64,000 nt of DNA from Bosea sp. 685 (GTDB taxonomy: Bacteria; Pseudomonadota; Alphaproteobacteria; Rhizobiales; Beijerinckiaceae). Made by a program: the position numbers and the translations under genes. The notes beneath the pieces were generated by a model, which had not been told where the DNA came from, did no database searches, and worked only from the letters and a program-made list of their open reading frames with translations. The stretch covers positions 2,170,001 through 2,234,000 of the forward strand of contig NZ_CP134779.1 of assembly GCF_031884435.1 (NCBI RefSeq), in the 5' to 3' direction. Positions 15,955-26,003 of this stretch are shown in pieces (the stretch's first letter is position 1; every line of letters begins with the position of its first letter).

Positions 15955-18927
15955 TCACTCCGCCGCCTGCCGCGCCCCCTTCTTGATCGGCCGCCGTGCC
16001 AGTACCTCCTTGAGGAAGCGCGCGGTGTGGCCCTTGCCGATGCGCACCACATCCTCCGGCGTGCCCTGGGCCACGACCTCGCCGCCGCCGTCGCCGCCTT
16101 CGGGGCCCATGTCGATGATCCAGTCGGCGGTCTTGATGACTTCGAGATTATGCTCGATCACCACGACGGAATTGCCCTGCTCGACCAGCTCGTGCAGCAC
16201 CTCCATCAGCTTGGCGACATCGTGGAAATGCAGGCCGGTGGTGGGCTCGTCCAGGATGTAGAGGGTGCGGCCGGTGGCGCGCTTGGAGAGCTCCTTCGAG
16301 AGTTTGACGCGCTGGGCCTCGCCGCCTGACAGCGTCGTCGCCTGCTGGCCGACCTTGACGTAGTCGAGCCCGACACGGTGCAGCGTCTCCATCTTCTCGC
16401 GGATCGAGGGCACGGCCTTGAACAGGATTTTTGCCTCCTCGACCGACATGTCGAGCACATCGGCGATCGACTTTTCGCGGTATTTCACCTCAAGCGTCTC
16501 GCGGTCGTATCGCTTGCCCTTGCAGACGTCGCAGGTGACGTAGACATCGGGCAGGAAGTGCATCTCGATCTTGATGACGCCGTCGCCCTGGCAGGCCTCG
16601 CAGCGGCCGCCTTTGACGTTGAAGCTGAACCTGCCTGGTTGATAGCCGCGCGCCTTGGCCTCGGGCAGGCCGGCGAACCATTCGCGGATCGGCGTGAAGG
16701 CGCCGGTATAGGTCGCGGGGTTGGAGCGCGGCGTGCGGCCGATCGGTGACTGGTCGATGTCGATGACCTTGTCGAGCAGCTCTATGCCCTCGATGCGCTC
16801 ATGCGGGGCAGGGTGGTCGATCGCGCCGTTGAGCTTGCGCGCCACCGCCTTGTAGAGCGTGTCGATGACGAGCGTCGACTTGCCGCCGCCCGAGACGCCG
16901 GTGATGCAGGTGAACAGCCCGAGCGGGATCTCGACCGTGACATCCTTGAGGTTGTTGCCGCGCGCGCCGACGATCTTGAGCGAGCGGCCCTTCTGGGCCT
17001 TGCGGCGCTTGTCGGGCACCGCGACCGAGAGCTCGCCGGTGAGATAGCGGCCGGTGAGCGAGTCCGGGTTGTCGAGAATGTCCTGTGGCGTGCCCTTGGC
17101 GACGATCTCGCCGCCATGGATGCCGGCGCCGGGGCCGACATCGACGACATAATCGGCGGTCAGGATCGCGTCCTCGTCATGCTCGACGACGATGACGGTG
17201 TTGCCGAGGTCCCTGAGACGGCGAAGCGTGCCGAGCAGGCGCTCATTGTCGCGCTGATGCAGGCCGATCGAGGGCTCGTCCAGCACATAGAGCACGCCGG
17301 TGAGCCCGGAGCCGATCTGGCTGGCGAGGCGGATGCGCTGGCTCTCGCCGCCCGAGAGCGTGCCGGAGCCGCGGGCGAGCGTCAGATATTCCAGCCCGAC
17401 ATCGAGCAGGAAGGTCAGGCGGTCGCGGATTTCCTTGAGGATGCGCGGGGCGATCTCGTTTTGCTTCTTCGACAGGCGCGAAGGCAGGGCGCTGACCCAC
17501 TCCAGCGCGTCCTTGACCGAAAGCCGCGAGATCTCGCCGATATGGCGCATGTCGATCTTCACCGCCAGCGCCTCGGGCTTGAGGCGGAAGCCGTCGCAGG
17601 CCTTGCACGGCGTCTCGGACATGAAGCGGCCGATCTCCTCGCGGGCCCAGTCCGACTCCGTCTCCTTCCAGCGCCGCTCCATATTGGTGATCACGCCCTC
17701 GAAGGGCTTCTTCACCTCGTAGGCGCGCAGGCCGTCATTATAGGCGAAGCGCACGGGCTCGGTGCCGGTGCCGAACAGGATCGATGTCCTGGCCTTCTCC
17801 GGCAATTCGCTCCAGGGCTTCGTCATCGAGAAGCCGAAATGTTTGGCGAGCGAGTCGAGCGTCTGGCCGTAATAGGGCGAGGTCGACTTGGCCCAGGGCG
17901 CGATCGCACCCTTCTTCAGGGAGAGCGCATGATCGGGCACGATCATCTCGGGATCGATGCGCATCTCATGGCCGAGGCCGTCGCAGGCCGGGCAGGCGCC
18001 GAAGGGGTTGTTGAACGAGAACAGGCGCGGCTCGATCTCGGGGATGGTGAAACCGGAGACCGGGCAGGCGAATTTCGAGGAGAAGGTGACGCGCCTGGCC
18101 TCGCCATTCTCGTCCTTCTCATCGGCATATTCGAAGACGGCGATGCCGTCGGCGAGCTCCAGCGCCTGCTCCAGCGAGTCGGCGAGGCGGGCGCCGAGAT
18201 CGGGCCTGATCACGATGCGGTCAACCACGACGTCGATGTCGTGCTTGAACTTCTTGTCGAGCGCGGGCGCGTCAGGGATCTCGAAGAACTCGCCATTGAC
18301 CTTGACGCGCTGGAAGCCGCGCTTCAGCCATTCGGCCATTTCCTTGCGGTACTCGCCCTTGCGGCCGCGCACCACCGGCGCGAGCAGATAGCCGCGCGTC
18401 TTCTCCGGCAGTTCGGTCAGGCGGTCGACCATCTGCTGCACGGTCTGGCTCTCGATCGGCAGGCCGGTCGCGGGCGAATAGGGAATGCCGGCCCGGGCCC
18501 AGAGCAGGCGCATATAGTCGTGGATCTCGGTGACGGTGCCGACCGTCGAGCGCGGGTTCTTCGAGGTCGTCTTCTGCTCGATCGAGATCGCCGGCGAGAG
18601 CCCGTCGATCTGGTCGACATCGGGCTTCTGCATCATCTCGAGGAACTGGCGGGCATAGGCCGAGAGGCTCTCGACATAGCGGCGCTGGCCCTCGGCATAG
18701 ATCGTGTCGAACGCCAGCGACGACTTGCCCGAGCCCGACAGCCCGGTGAAGACGACGAGCTTGTCGCGCGGAATCGCGAGGTCGACATTCTTGAGATTAT
18801 GCTCGCGCGCGCCGCGCACGGAAATCACACGCGAATCGACCTTGCGGTTGGCGTCGAACATATCCTCAAGCGCAGCGGCCTGGTCGGCGAGGGAAGACTT
18901 GCTGACGAGGGAAGGATTGCGAGCCAT
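15955..18927 (-). CDS. uvrA: excinuclease ABC subunit UvrA
   Basis: About 990 residues. UvrA is the ATP-dependent damage-recognition subunit of nucleotide excision repair. Two ABC modules are visible: the first Walker [21 protein letters not shown] near the N-terminus and ABC signature [12 protein letters not shown]; the second [16 protein letters not shown] and [16 protein letters not shown]. Zinc-type Cys pairs are [23 protein letters not shown] and CDVCKGKRY. The first finger reads CPVSG, lacking its second Cys, as I recall for alphaproteobacterial UvrAs. Start: ATG 18927 ([10 protein letters not shown]); an in-frame ATG at 18978 would add 17 residues. An SOS box lies upstream. Confidence 0.97.
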   Translation of the reverse strand: MARNPSLVSKSSLADQAAALEDMFDANRKVDSRVISVRGAREHNLKNVDLAIPRDKLVVFTGLSGSGKSSLAFDTIYAEGQRRYVESLSAYARQFLEMMQKPDVDQIDGLSPAISIEQKTTSKNPRSTVGTVTEIHDYMRLLWARAGIPYSPATGLPIESQTVQQMVDRLTELPEKTRGYLLAPVVRGRKGEYRKEMAEWLKRGFQRVKVNGEFFEIPDAPALDKKFKHDIDVVVDRIVIRPDLGARLADSLEQALELADGIAVFEYADEKDENGEARRVTFSSKFACPVSGFTIPEIEPRLFSFNNPFGACPACDGLGHEMRIDPEMIVPDHALSLKKGAIAPWAKSTSPYYGQTLDSLAKHFGFSMTKPWSELPEKARTSILFGTGTEPVRFAYNDGLRAYEVKKPFEGVITNMERRWKETESDWAREEIGRFMSETPCKACDGFRLKPEALAVKIDMRHIGEISRLSVKDALEWVSALPSRLSKKQNEIAPRILKEIRDRLTFLLDVGLEYLTLARGSGTLSGGESQRIRLASQIGSGLTGVLYVLDEPSIGLHQRDNERLLGTLRRLRDLGNTVIVVEHDEDAILTADYVVDVGPGAGIHGGEIVAKGTPQDILDNPDSLTGRYLTGELSVAVPDKRRKAQKGRSLKIVGARGNNLKDVTVEIPLGLFTCITGVSGGGKSTLVIDTLYKAVARKLNGAIDHPAPHERIEGIELLDKVIDIDQSPIGRTPRSNPATYTGAFTPIREWFAGLPEAKARGYQPGRFSFNVKGGRCEACQGDGVIKIEMHFLPDVYVTCDVCKGKRYDRETLEVKYREKSIADVLDMSVEEAKILFKAVPSIREKMETLHRVGLDYVKVGQQATTLSGGEAQRVKLSKELSKRATGRTLYILDEPTTGLHFHDVAKLMEVLHELVEQGNSVVVIEHNLEVIKTADWIIDMGPEGGDGGGEVVAQGTPEDVVRIGKGHTARFLKEVLARRPIKKGARQAAE

Positions 18928-19025
18928 GGGGGCGTCCGGTTGGGGTAAGCGGTAGAGATAGGGCAAATGCCGGGCCATACGAGGCCTGGCTTCGCGCGCC
19001 GGGCATGATTAGCATGCAAGGCCAT

Positions 19026-19040
19026 GTTCCGCAGCCGTTC
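19026..19040. promoter_or_regulatory. LexA (SOS) box of uvrA
   Basis: GTTC (19026-19029) and GTTC (19037-19040) are separated by exactly seven bases, the direct-repeat consensus of alphaproteobacterial LexA. It lies ~100 bp upstream of the uvrA start, the expected place for a classic SOS gene. Confidence 0.8.
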
Positions 19041-19112
19041 TCCTGACAACAGCTGTCAGCAGACCTGACCGCTTGCGTCTGGCCGTGCGTCGGAGCCGGT
19101 TTGGAGCCTCCA

Positions 19113-19195
19113 GCCCTCACCCTGAGGAGCCGCGAAGCGGCGTCTCCAAGGATGCTCCAGTCCGCATCGGAGCATCCTTGGAGACGCGCTCCTGC
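19113..19195. repeat. palindromic repeat R4 with 15-bp perfect hairpin
   Basis: GCCCTCACCCTGAGGAGCCG opens the element. CTCCAAGGATGCTCC and GGAGCATCCTTGGAG form a perfect 15-bp inverted repeat around CAGTCCGCATC. Confidence 0.8.
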
Positions 19196-19265
19196 GGAAT
19201 GCACCCCATCGGGCTCGAAATGAACCGAGCGATATCAGGGATTTCCGATCGGTTGACATCCCCCG

Positions 19266-19385
19266 CGCCGTCATCCCGGACAAGCCGCGCAGCGGCGCCG
19301 ATCCGGGATCCATGCCGGAGCCTAACCAGGCAGCGCTCCGGCATGGATCCCGGGTCTTCGCTTCGCTGCGCCCGGGATGACGGCG
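19266..19385. repeat. 120-bp palindromic repeat R5
   Basis: The ends CGCCGTCATCCCGG and CCGGGATGACGGCG are inverted, and the internal ATCCGGGATCCATGCCGG / CCGGCATGGATCCCGG is a second inverted pair. Related copies lie at 40710-40855 and 42683-42754. Confidence 0.85.
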
Positions 19386-19431
19386 TGTAGATGGTCAGGG
19401 CTGAGCCATTGAAATCTTTGGCTTCATTTCG

Positions 19432-19476
19432 GGCCTCTGAGGAGCCGCATAAGCGGCGTCTCGAAGGATAAGGGCT
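19432..19476. repeat. partial repeat R4
   Basis: CCTCTGAGGAGCCGCATAAG...GTCTCGAAGGATAAGGGC matches the outer part of R4 without the inner hairpin. Confidence 0.6.
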
Positions 19477-19495
19477 CAGATTTTCGAACTGCCTC

Positions 19496-20677
19496 TCAAA
19501 CCGGCGGCGGCCGGAAACGCAGCCTGAGCAGAGCCGCCGCGATCAGCATGAGGACGGCGATGGCGATCGACAGGTAAAGCGCTCCCGTCTCGCCGAAATG
19601 CCGGATGACGGAGGCGTAGACGACGGGCGCGGTGGCGGAGAGGAAGAAGCTCGGTGCGAGCAGCCTGCCGACGAAGCTGCCATAGCTGCGATGGTCGAAG
19701 AGCAGCAAGGGCAAGGTGCCGCGCGTGATCGTCAGGATGCCGTTGCCGGCCCCGTAGCAGAAGGCGAAGGTGAATGCGGCAATGGTGGAGTGCCCGCTGG
19801 CGAGGCCCGCGACGAAGCAGAACGGCAGCAGCGCACAGGCCATGAGATTGAGGGTCAGCGGCTCGATCCGCCGGCCGAACAGGACCTCGCAGAGGCGCGC
19901 CAGCGACTGGCCGACGCCGCGCAGCGTGGCGATCCAGACCGAGATCGAGGCGGCGAGACCCAGGCCGGCCAGGATGCCGATCATATGGGCGGACATGCCG
20001 GCATTGAGGAAATTGGCGAGCGTCGCGATCGCCGCATAGAGCGCGCCGGCGATCGCGATGTCGCGCCGGCTGGTGGCGAGAGGGCGCTGCTCGCTCGCGG
20101 CGCCGCGCGAAACAGGGCTTTGGTAGCGGCGGTTCGGGATCGCCAGATAAAGCGGCGCGGAGAGCAGCGCGATGCCGGCATAGACCAGGAGCGCGCCGCG
20201 CCAGCCGAGATGCGCGGCGAGCTCGGCGCCAACAGGCCAGAACAGGGTGGAGGCGAGCCCGCCGAGCAGCGTGATCTGCGCTATCGGGCCGCGTGCCTGC
20301 GGCCCGCCGATCCGCGCCAGCGCCGCAAACGCGGCATCATAGAGCGTCAGGCGCATCGCCAGGCCGAGGCAGATCCAGGCGGCGTAATAGGCCGGGATCG
20401 TCTCAGCGAAAGCGAGGCCGGCGCAGCCGACGGCGTTGAGCAGCGCGCCCGCCATCATCACGGGCAGGCCGCCATGACGGTCGATCAGGCGTCCGACGAT
20501 GGGCGAGGCCAGGCCCATCACCAGCAGCGCGGCGGAAAAGCCGCCATAGACGACAGTGCCCGACCAGCCGAGATCATTGGCGATCAATTCGCCGAAGCTG
20601 CCGATCAGGTAATAGGAGATGCCCCAGGAGACGAGCTGCGACAGGCCAAGGCAAAGAGTGGTCCGGCGCGGGATCAA
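19496..20677 (-). CDS. MFS transporter
   Basis: About 393 residues with 12 hydrophobic segments. It has LGLSQLVSWGISYYLIGSFG near the N-terminus and the MFS loop motif SPIVGRLIDRHGGLPVMMAG (about residues 60-80), a pattern of the MFS group annotated as NNP/oxalate-formate-type or CynX-like permeases; the substrate is unknown. The probable start is TTG 20677, which overlaps the stop of the upstream GNAT gene (TTGA), implying translational coupling. The frame is open to an ATG at 20764, but that extension is not membrane-like. Start confidence is moderate. Confidence 0.8.
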   Translation of the reverse strand: MIPRRTTLCLGLSQLVSWGISYYLIGSFGELIANDLGWSGTVVYGGFSAALLVMGLASPIVGRLIDRHGGLPVMMAGALLNAVGCAGLAFAETIPAYYAAWICLGLAMRLTLYDAAFAALARIGGPQARGPIAQITLLGGLASTLFWPVGAELAAHLGWRGALLVYAGIALLSAPLYLAIPNRRYQSPVSRGAASEQRPLATSRRDIAIAGALYAAIATLANFLNAGMSAHMIGILAGLGLAASISVWIATLRGVGQSLARLCEVLFGRRIEPLTLNLMACALLPFCFVAGLASGHSTIAAFTFAFCYGAGNGILTITRGTLPLLLFDHRSYGSFVGRLLAPSFFLSATAPVVYASVIRHFGETGALYLSIAIAVLMLIAAALLRLRFRPPPV

Positions 20678-21264
20678 GAGCTGGGTTCTGAGCTGAAGCC
20701 GATCGCGGGAAGCGTGCTGTCCCCCACGGTCAGGGGGCGCTGCATCAGGATGGTATCGACCCACTGGCCGAGCTTGAAGCCGACGGAGCGCAAGGTGCCG
20801 GCGGGCTCGAATCCGAAGCGCCGGTGCAGCGCGATCGACCCGGCATTGCCGCTATTGCCGATATTGGCGAGCATCTGCCGCCAGGGGCCGGCCTCGCAGC
20901 GGGCGATCAGTGCTGCGAGCAGCGCCGTGCCGATGCCGTGCCCGCTAAGTCCATCTGCGACATAGACGGAATCCTCGATGGTGTGCCGATAGGCCGCCCG
21001 AGGGCGATAGGCGGTGGCGTAGCAATAGCCGGCGACCTTGCCGTCGAGCTCGGCGACGAGATAGGGCAGGCCAAGCTCCAGCACGGCGGCCCGGCGCGCC
21101 AGCAACTCCTCGATGCCGGGCGGCGTCTCCTCGAAGCTCGCCAGCCCGTGCAGGACGTGATGGGCGTAGATCGCCTGCACGGCGGCCATGTCGGCCTCGA
21201 CCGCGTCCCGAACGAGGATCGCCGGCCGGCTGGCCGTGGCTTCATGCAATTCCATATGTCTCAC
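20674..21264 (-). CDS. GNAT N-acetyltransferase, phosphinothricin acetyltransferase-like
   Basis: About 196 residues from GTG 21264, which has a strong GGAGGAG five bases upstream. The PAT/MnaT-type GNAT pattern is clear: IRDAVEADMAAVQAIYAHHV-like VRDAVEADMAAVQAIYAHHV, FEETPPGIEELLARR, YLVAELDGKVAGYCYATAYRPRAAY, YVADGLSGHGIGTALLAALI (acetyl-CoA loop) and ANIGNSGNAGSIALHRRFGF. Such enzymes acetylate amino groups of small molecules, for example methionine sulfoximine. The same frame is open without a stop up to ATG 21486 and encodes a DUF1127-like segment (YELDDRFLADLSITRLEAEH), so an N-terminally extended form is possible. It overlaps the downstream MFS gene by 4 bases. Confidence 0.88.
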   Translation of the reverse strand: MRHMELHEATASRPAILVRDAVEADMAAVQAIYAHHVLHGLASFEETPPGIEELLARRAAVLELGLPYLVAELDGKVAGYCYATAYRPRAAYRHTIEDSVYVADGLSGHGIGTALLAALIARCEAGPWRQMLANIGNSGNAGSIALHRRFGFEPAGTLRSVGFKLGQWVDTILMQRPLTVGDSTLPAIGFSSEPSS

Positions 21265-21650
21265 GGATTCTCCTCCGGCCGGGTGCGGCCGATCTTGTGG
21301 GGAAGGGGATGGCCTCAGGGGCTTGCCATGCTCGGCTTCGAGACGCGTGATACTGAGGTCAGCCAGGAACCGATCATCCAGCTCATACAGGGCCAGCACC
21401 TGGTGATGGTGCGACTGCGGTGAGTTGGCGAAGTGGTGGCCGAACTCGCGCAGGATGCGTCCGATCGAGAATGAGCTTGTTGGCATGGGAGGGCGGCCTG
21501 AACGAGCCCGGTTTGGCTCCGAGCGACCGGGTCACATTGCCGGAGCGCATTGGATAAAAGAAGCTTTTGCCAATTATGCGAAGCATGAGAAATTCTTTGG
21601 TAAGAGGATCGCTTGGCAAAGGCAGTTCTTGGCAAAGGAAGCCCTTGGGC

Positions 21651-22598
21651 ATGCGCGACTTCAATCTCGACCAGCTTCAGACCTTCTGCGACGTCATCGC
21701 GCTCGGCAGTTTTACCGCCGCCGCCGAAAAGCTGAATCTGAGCCAGCCGGGGGTAAGCCTGCAGATCCGCCAGCTCGAGCGCCGTCTCGGCGTGGTGCTG
21801 ATCGAGCGCATCGGGCGCCGTGCGCGGCCGACAGCGGCTGGCGTCGAATTGCTCGGCCATGCCGGCCAGATCGAGGCCGTGGTGTCGGCCGCGCTCGACG
21901 GCATGGCCCGGCACGCCACGGGGGCGATGGGGCGGGTGCGACTCGGCACCGGCGCGACTGCCTGCACCTTCCTGCTGCCGCCGATCCTGCGCGAACTGCG
22001 CCGGCGCTTTCCGACGCTCGAGATCACGGTCAGCACCGGCAACACCTCGGACATGATCAAGGCGATCGACGAGAACCTGCTCGATCTCGGCTTGGTCTCT
22101 CTGCCAGTCTCCGGCCGCATCTTCGAGATCACGCCGGTCCTGGAGGACGAATTCGTCGTGATCGCGCCGCCCGAAATGCGCCTGCCCACGCGCGTCACAG
22201 CGGCGGCGCTGTCGGGCCTGCCGGTGCTGCTCTACGAGCCCGGCGGCAACACAAGGCGGATCGCCGATGAATGGTTTGCGCGCGGCGGGGTGGCCTTGAA
22301 GCCGGTGATGTCGCTGGGCAGCGTCGAGGCGATCAAGGAGATGGTCGGCGCCGGGCTCGGCTGCGCCGTGCTGCCGGGCATGGCCGTGAGCAAAGACAGG
22401 AACCGGGACAGCTTTGTGGTGCGCCCGCTCTCGCCTCGCTTGCATCGCACGCTCGCGGTGGTGATCCGCCGCGACAAGCTCCTGCATCGCGGCCTCAGGG
22501 AAACGGTCAAGGCGCTGAAGGCGCTGTCGGAGGGGGCTCAAGGCGTCGAGGATGACCTCGCAGGGTATGGGAGCGCCCGTTCGAGGGAAAAGCTGTAG
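21651..22598 (+). CDS. LysR-family transcriptional regulator
   Basis: 315 residues. The N-terminal winged helix reads FNLDQLQTFCDVIALGSFTA, AAEKLNLSQPGVSLQIRQLE and RRLGVVLIERIGRRARPTAAG, followed by the effector domain from about residue 95 (VRLGTGATACTFLLPPILRE). ATG 21651 (MRDFNLDQ) was chosen because LysR proteins begin just before the HTH; AAGGAAG precedes it. It is divergent from the GNAT/MFS pair with a ~165-bp gap to the extended GNAT frame, so by the usual LysR arrangement it may regulate those genes. The effector is unknown. Confidence 0.93.
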   Translation: MRDFNLDQLQTFCDVIALGSFTAAAEKLNLSQPGVSLQIRQLERRLGVVLIERIGRRARPTAAGVELLGHAGQIEAVVSAALDGMARHATGAMGRVRLGTGATACTFLLPPILRELRRRFPTLEITVSTGNTSDMIKAIDENLLDLGLVSLPVSGRIFEITPVLEDEFVVIAPPEMRLPTRVTAAALSGLPVLLYEPGGNTRRIADEWFARGGVALKPVMSLGSVEAIKEMVGAGLGCAVLPGMAVSKDRNRDSFVVRPLSPRLHRTLAVVIRRDKLLHRGLRETVKALKALSEGAQGVEDDLAGYGSARSREKL

Positions 22599-22694
22599 AA
22601 GCGGGGGCACCGCGGCCGTCTTCGCAGTGCTCTCTTGCGGTTGCGGCGCTTGTATGCGGAAAGTCGCCGATCATCTGAAGCCGGTTTGTTTCCC

Positions 22695-23597
22695 ATGAGG
22701 CTAGATCCAGTTCGGCACGCGGAGTTCGTGACCGGCCGCAGGCAGTCGGCGCTCGTCGACCTGTGGTCGAAGACGGGGTTTGCAGCGGCGCTGAGCGACG
22801 TCACCGGCCCGCATCTCTATGATTATGGCGAGCTGCCCGTCGCGACCGTCGCGATCACCCTCTACGATGTGCGCCGTCATGTGCTGATCGAGGACGGCCG
22901 GGTCCGCCGCGACGGACGCGTCGCGGCCGGGCGCTTCCGCATCGGGCAGCCGGGACGGAAGGTCTTCGTCGACGCCGTCCCCGATGTCCCATCCGGAAAG
23001 CTGTTGCTGCTTTATCTGGGCGATGCGCTGCTCCGGGATGTCGGCGCTGGCCAGGGCAGGTCGACGCCGATCGAATTGATGGACAAGGCCTGGGATGTCG
23101 ACGACCCGTTTCTGTCGCTGGCCGCCCAGCGGCTGGTCGAGGCGAGCGACGCCGCCCATTCCGGCCAATCCCTGCTGGCCGAGCAGCTCGCCTATACGCT
23201 GGCGCTGCACCTGTCCGATCGTTACGCCGCCCCGAGCAGCGCATCCGGCGAGCACCCTCGCGATCTCGACGCCGGCATGCGCATGCGGATCGCGGATTTC
23301 GTCCGCGCCGATCCGGGGCGGGACATCGCCCTCTCCGACATGGCGAAACTCTCAGGCCTCAGCCCCTCCGCCTTCATCCGCAGCTTCAAACGATCCACCG
23401 GCCAGACGCCGCATCGTTTCGTCGTCGAGCAACGGGTCGAGGCGGCCGGAGATCTGCTCCGCGATTCCGGGATGACGATTGCCGAGATCGCGCTTGCCGT
23501 CGGCTTCTCCTCGCAATCCCATCTCGGGACGGCGTTCAGGACGATCACTGGCTTGAGCCCAGCGCAGTTTCGGCGCCTCAAGCGTGGCGAAGAGTGA
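22695..23597 (+). CDS. AraC-family transcriptional regulator
   Basis: 300 residues. The C-terminal AraC/XylS domain (about 195-298) shows both HTHs: IALSDMAKLSGLSPSAFIRSFKRSTGQTPH and MTIAEIALAVGFSSQSHLGTAFRTITGLSP, ending FRRLKRG. The N-terminal half is an unidentified sensing domain. ATG 22695 (MRLDPVRHAEF) is preferred to ATG 22635. It is followed 126 bp downstream, same strand, by the MFS-amidohydrolase pair, which it plausibly controls. Confidence 0.92.
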   Translation: MRLDPVRHAEFVTGRRQSALVDLWSKTGFAAALSDVTGPHLYDYGELPVATVAITLYDVRRHVLIEDGRVRRDGRVAAGRFRIGQPGRKVFVDAVPDVPSGKLLLLYLGDALLRDVGAGQGRSTPIELMDKAWDVDDPFLSLAAQRLVEASDAAHSGQSLLAEQLAYTLALHLSDRYAAPSSASGEHPRDLDAGMRMRIADFVRADPGRDIALSDMAKLSGLSPSAFIRSFKRSTGQTPHRFVVEQRVEAAGDLLRDSGMTIAEIALAVGFSSQSHLGTAFRTITGLSPAQFRRLKRGEE

Positions 23598-23723
23598 TTT
23601 TCTGACAGAAGCGGCGGTTTCCGCGCGCCGCGCGCCTGTTTTCTGGCAGACATTCCCACCGGCATCGCAACATCGTCCCGCTTCAGCGCTCGCCCGACCG
23701 AAGGCGAGGCAAGGGAGGCAAGA

Positions 23724-25010
23724 ATGTCGACGACACCAACAACGATCGTTCCGATCGAGGATACGAGCCTGACCGGCTTCTACAGGGACATGACCGTCCC
23801 GGAGAAGCGCACCTTCTGGGCTTGCGCCACCGGCTGGGCCCTCGATGGCATGGATTTCATGATCTATCCGCTGGTGATCGGCACGATCATCCAGCTCTGG
23901 AACGTCGATCCCGGAACCGCGGGGCTTGCTGGTACGGTGACCTTGCTGGCCTCGGCCCTCGGCGGCTGGGGCGCGGGCTATCTCGCCGACAGGATCGGCC
24001 GGGTGCGGACGCTCCAGTTCACGATCATCTGGTTCTCGTTCTTCTCGCTGCTCTGTGCCTTCGCACAGAATTTCGACCAGCTCCTGATCTGCCGCGCCTT
24101 GCTCGGCCTGGGCTTTGGCGGCGAATGGGCGGCTGGCGCCGTGCTGATGGGCGAGACCATCCGGGCGCAATATCGCGGCCGCGCCGTGGGCTCCGTGCAA
24201 TCGGGCTGGGCTGTCGGCTGGGGGCTCGCGGTGTTGGCGCAGGCTGCCCTGTTCTCCTATTTGCCGCCCGAGCAGGCCTGGCGCTGGATGTTCGCGATCG
24301 GTGCGCTGCCGGCGCTGCTGGTGCTCTATCTGCGCGCCTATGTGAAGGAGCCCGAGGTCGCAGCCGAAACGCGCGCCAAGGTCGCCGCCAAGGGTGAGAG
24401 CCCCTCCATCCTCGAAATCTTTCAGGGCCCGATCCTGAAGGTCACGGTTCTGGCCTCCCTCGTCTCGATGGGCTGCCAGGGCGGCTATTACGCCATCACC
24501 TTCTGGGTGCCGCGCTTCCTGACGACCGAGCGCAAGCTTTCGATCGTGAGCTCGACCGGCTATCTAGCGGCGCTGATTGTGGGCTCCTTCGCCGGTTATC
24601 TCGTGGGGGCCTGGTATGCCGACAGATTCGGCCGCAGGAACCTCTTCCTCGTCTTCTCGCTCGGCGCGATTGCGATCGTCGCGGCCTATACGCAATTGCC
24701 GCTGTCGAACGAGGTGCTGTGGGTGCTCGGCTTCCCGCTCGGCTTCTTCGCCTCCGGTTACTTCTCCGGCATGGGCGCGTTCCTGACCGAGCTCTATCCC
24801 ACAAGACTGCGCGGCTCGGGCCAGGGCTTCTGCTACAACTTCGGACGCGGCATGGGGGCGCTCTTCCCCTTCCTGGTCGGCTATCTCTCGCAGACCACGA
24901 CGCTCGCCAACGCGATCTGCATCTTTGCCGTCATCGCCTATGTGGTGTTCTTCGCGGCGGCCTACGCCTTGCCCGAAACCCGCGGAAAAGTGCTCCATGC
25001 CGATGCGTGA
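23724..25010 (+). CDS. MFS transporter, organic/aromatic acid type
   Basis: 428 residues, 12 helices. The N-terminal FWACATGWALDGMDFMIYPLVIG (about 32-54), with Asp in helix 1, and GWGAGYLADRIGRVRTLQ (about 83-100) match the aromatic-acid/sialate-type MFS symporters. LGLGFGGEWAAGAVLMGE is typical of helix 4. AGGGAGGCAAG precedes the ATG. The stop overlaps the start of the next gene, an amidohydrolase, so the pair probably imports and hydrolyses a carboxylated or lactone substrate. Confidence 0.92.
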   Translation: MSTTPTTIVPIEDTSLTGFYRDMTVPEKRTFWACATGWALDGMDFMIYPLVIGTIIQLWNVDPGTAGLAGTVTLLASALGGWGAGYLADRIGRVRTLQFTIIWFSFFSLLCAFAQNFDQLLICRALLGLGFGGEWAAGAVLMGETIRAQYRGRAVGSVQSGWAVGWGLAVLAQAALFSYLPPEQAWRWMFAIGALPALLVLYLRAYVKEPEVAAETRAKVAAKGESPSILEIFQGPILKVTVLASLVSMGCQGGYYAITFWVPRFLTTERKLSIVSSTGYLAALIVGSFAGYLVGAWYADRFGRRNLFLVFSLGAIAIVAAYTQLPLSNEVLWVLGFPLGFFASGYFSGMGAFLTELYPTRLRGSGQGFCYNFGRGMGALFPFLVGYLSQTTTLANAICIFAVIAYVVFFAAAYALPETRGKVLHADA

Positions 25011-25923
25011 GACCGATTCCAGCCACCATCCCGCCCCGGCTTGTCCGGGGCCGGACCCGCATCCACATGGGCCGAGGCGTTATCGCGTGCCGCCAGGCGC
25101 GGTCGACAGCCACGCCCATGTCATCGGCCTGCCGCCGGCCTATCCCTTCGTGGACAGCCGCAGCTACACCCCGCCGGAAGCCACGGTGGAACGCTATCTT
25201 GCCATGCTCGACGCCACCGGGATGAGCCATGGCGTGCTGGTCCAGGTCAGCGTGCATGGCACCGACAACCGATTGACCGTCGAGACCCTGAGGGCCCATC
25301 GCGACAGGCTGCGCGGCATCGCCGTCATCCCGCTCGGCCTGCCCGACCGCGATCTTGCGGAGCTGAAGGAAGCCGGCATTGTCGGCCTCAGGCTCAATAT
25401 CCTCTATGGCGGCGGCATAGGCTTCGAGCAGCTCGATGCCTATGCGGCGCTCGCGCGGGAAATGGGCTGGCATCTGCAGTTCCTGATCGATGCGCGCGAT
25501 CTTGTCCCGCTCGCACCAAAGCTGGGGAATCTGCCGGTTCCCTTCGTGGTCGACCATTGGGGCCATTTCCCGGTCTCGCGCGGCCTCGACGATCCGGGCT
25601 TCCAGACGCTGCTCTCGCTCCTGCGCGATGGCGGCTGGGTCAAGCTCTCGGGCGCCTATCGCAACAGCGTCGAGGGGCCGCCCTATGCGGACACCATTCC
25701 CTTCGCCCGGCTGCTGCACGAGGCGGCGCCCGAGCGCTGCGTCTGGGGCTCGGACTGGCCCCATGTCGCGCATTGGCAAGCGATGATGAATGTCGGCGAT
25801 CTGCTCGACCTCCTGGCCGAGTGGGTGCCGGACGAGGCGGCGCGCAAGCGCGTCTTCGTCGACAACGCGCATAAGCTTTATGGCTTTGCGGGCGTGGTTC
25901 CGGGCGGGTCTGCTGGGGGTTGA
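25003..25923 (+). CDS. amidohydrolase-2 family metal hydrolase (LigI/PDC-lactonase-like)
   Basis: 306-residue TIM-barrel hydrolase. Metal ligands are visible as DSHAHVIG (His37, His39), FVVDHWGHFP (mid-protein His) and CVWGSDWPHVAH (Asp near the C-terminus). The layout RVPPGAVDSHAHVIG ... ATVERYLAMLDATGMSHGVLV is that of the 2-pyrone-4,6-dicarboxylate lactonase branch. ATG 25003 overlaps the transporter stop by eight bases; ATG 24997 is an alternative. The ~30 N-terminal residues before the barrel are Pro/His-rich. The exact substrate is unknown, but the transporter coupling suggests a dicarboxylate or lactone. Confidence 0.88.
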   Translation: MRETDSSHHPAPACPGPDPHPHGPRRYRVPPGAVDSHAHVIGLPPAYPFVDSRSYTPPEATVERYLAMLDATGMSHGVLVQVSVHGTDNRLTVETLRAHRDRLRGIAVIPLGLPDRDLAELKEAGIVGLRLNILYGGGIGFEQLDAYAALAREMGWHLQFLIDARDLVPLAPKLGNLPVPFVVDHWGHFPVSRGLDDPGFQTLLSLLRDGGWVKLSGAYRNSVEGPPYADTIPFARLLHEAAPERCVWGSDWPHVAHWQAMMNVGDLLDLLAEWVPDEAARKRVFVDNAHKLYGFAGVVPGGSAGG

Positions 25924-26003
25924 GCCGCCGGGAGAAGGACCTGGATCGGTTCGGCCCCAGCGCTGGCCGAACCGATGAGGGATTTCTGTCTGAATACTCC
26001 CTG

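Larger units (their letters stand above)
18979..19495. other. 517-bp intergenic region: SOS box plus repeats
   Basis: It holds the uvrA promoter region and SOS box, an R4 element (19113-19195), an R5 element (19266-19385) and a partial R4 copy (19432-19476). No gene is supported. Confidence 0.6.
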
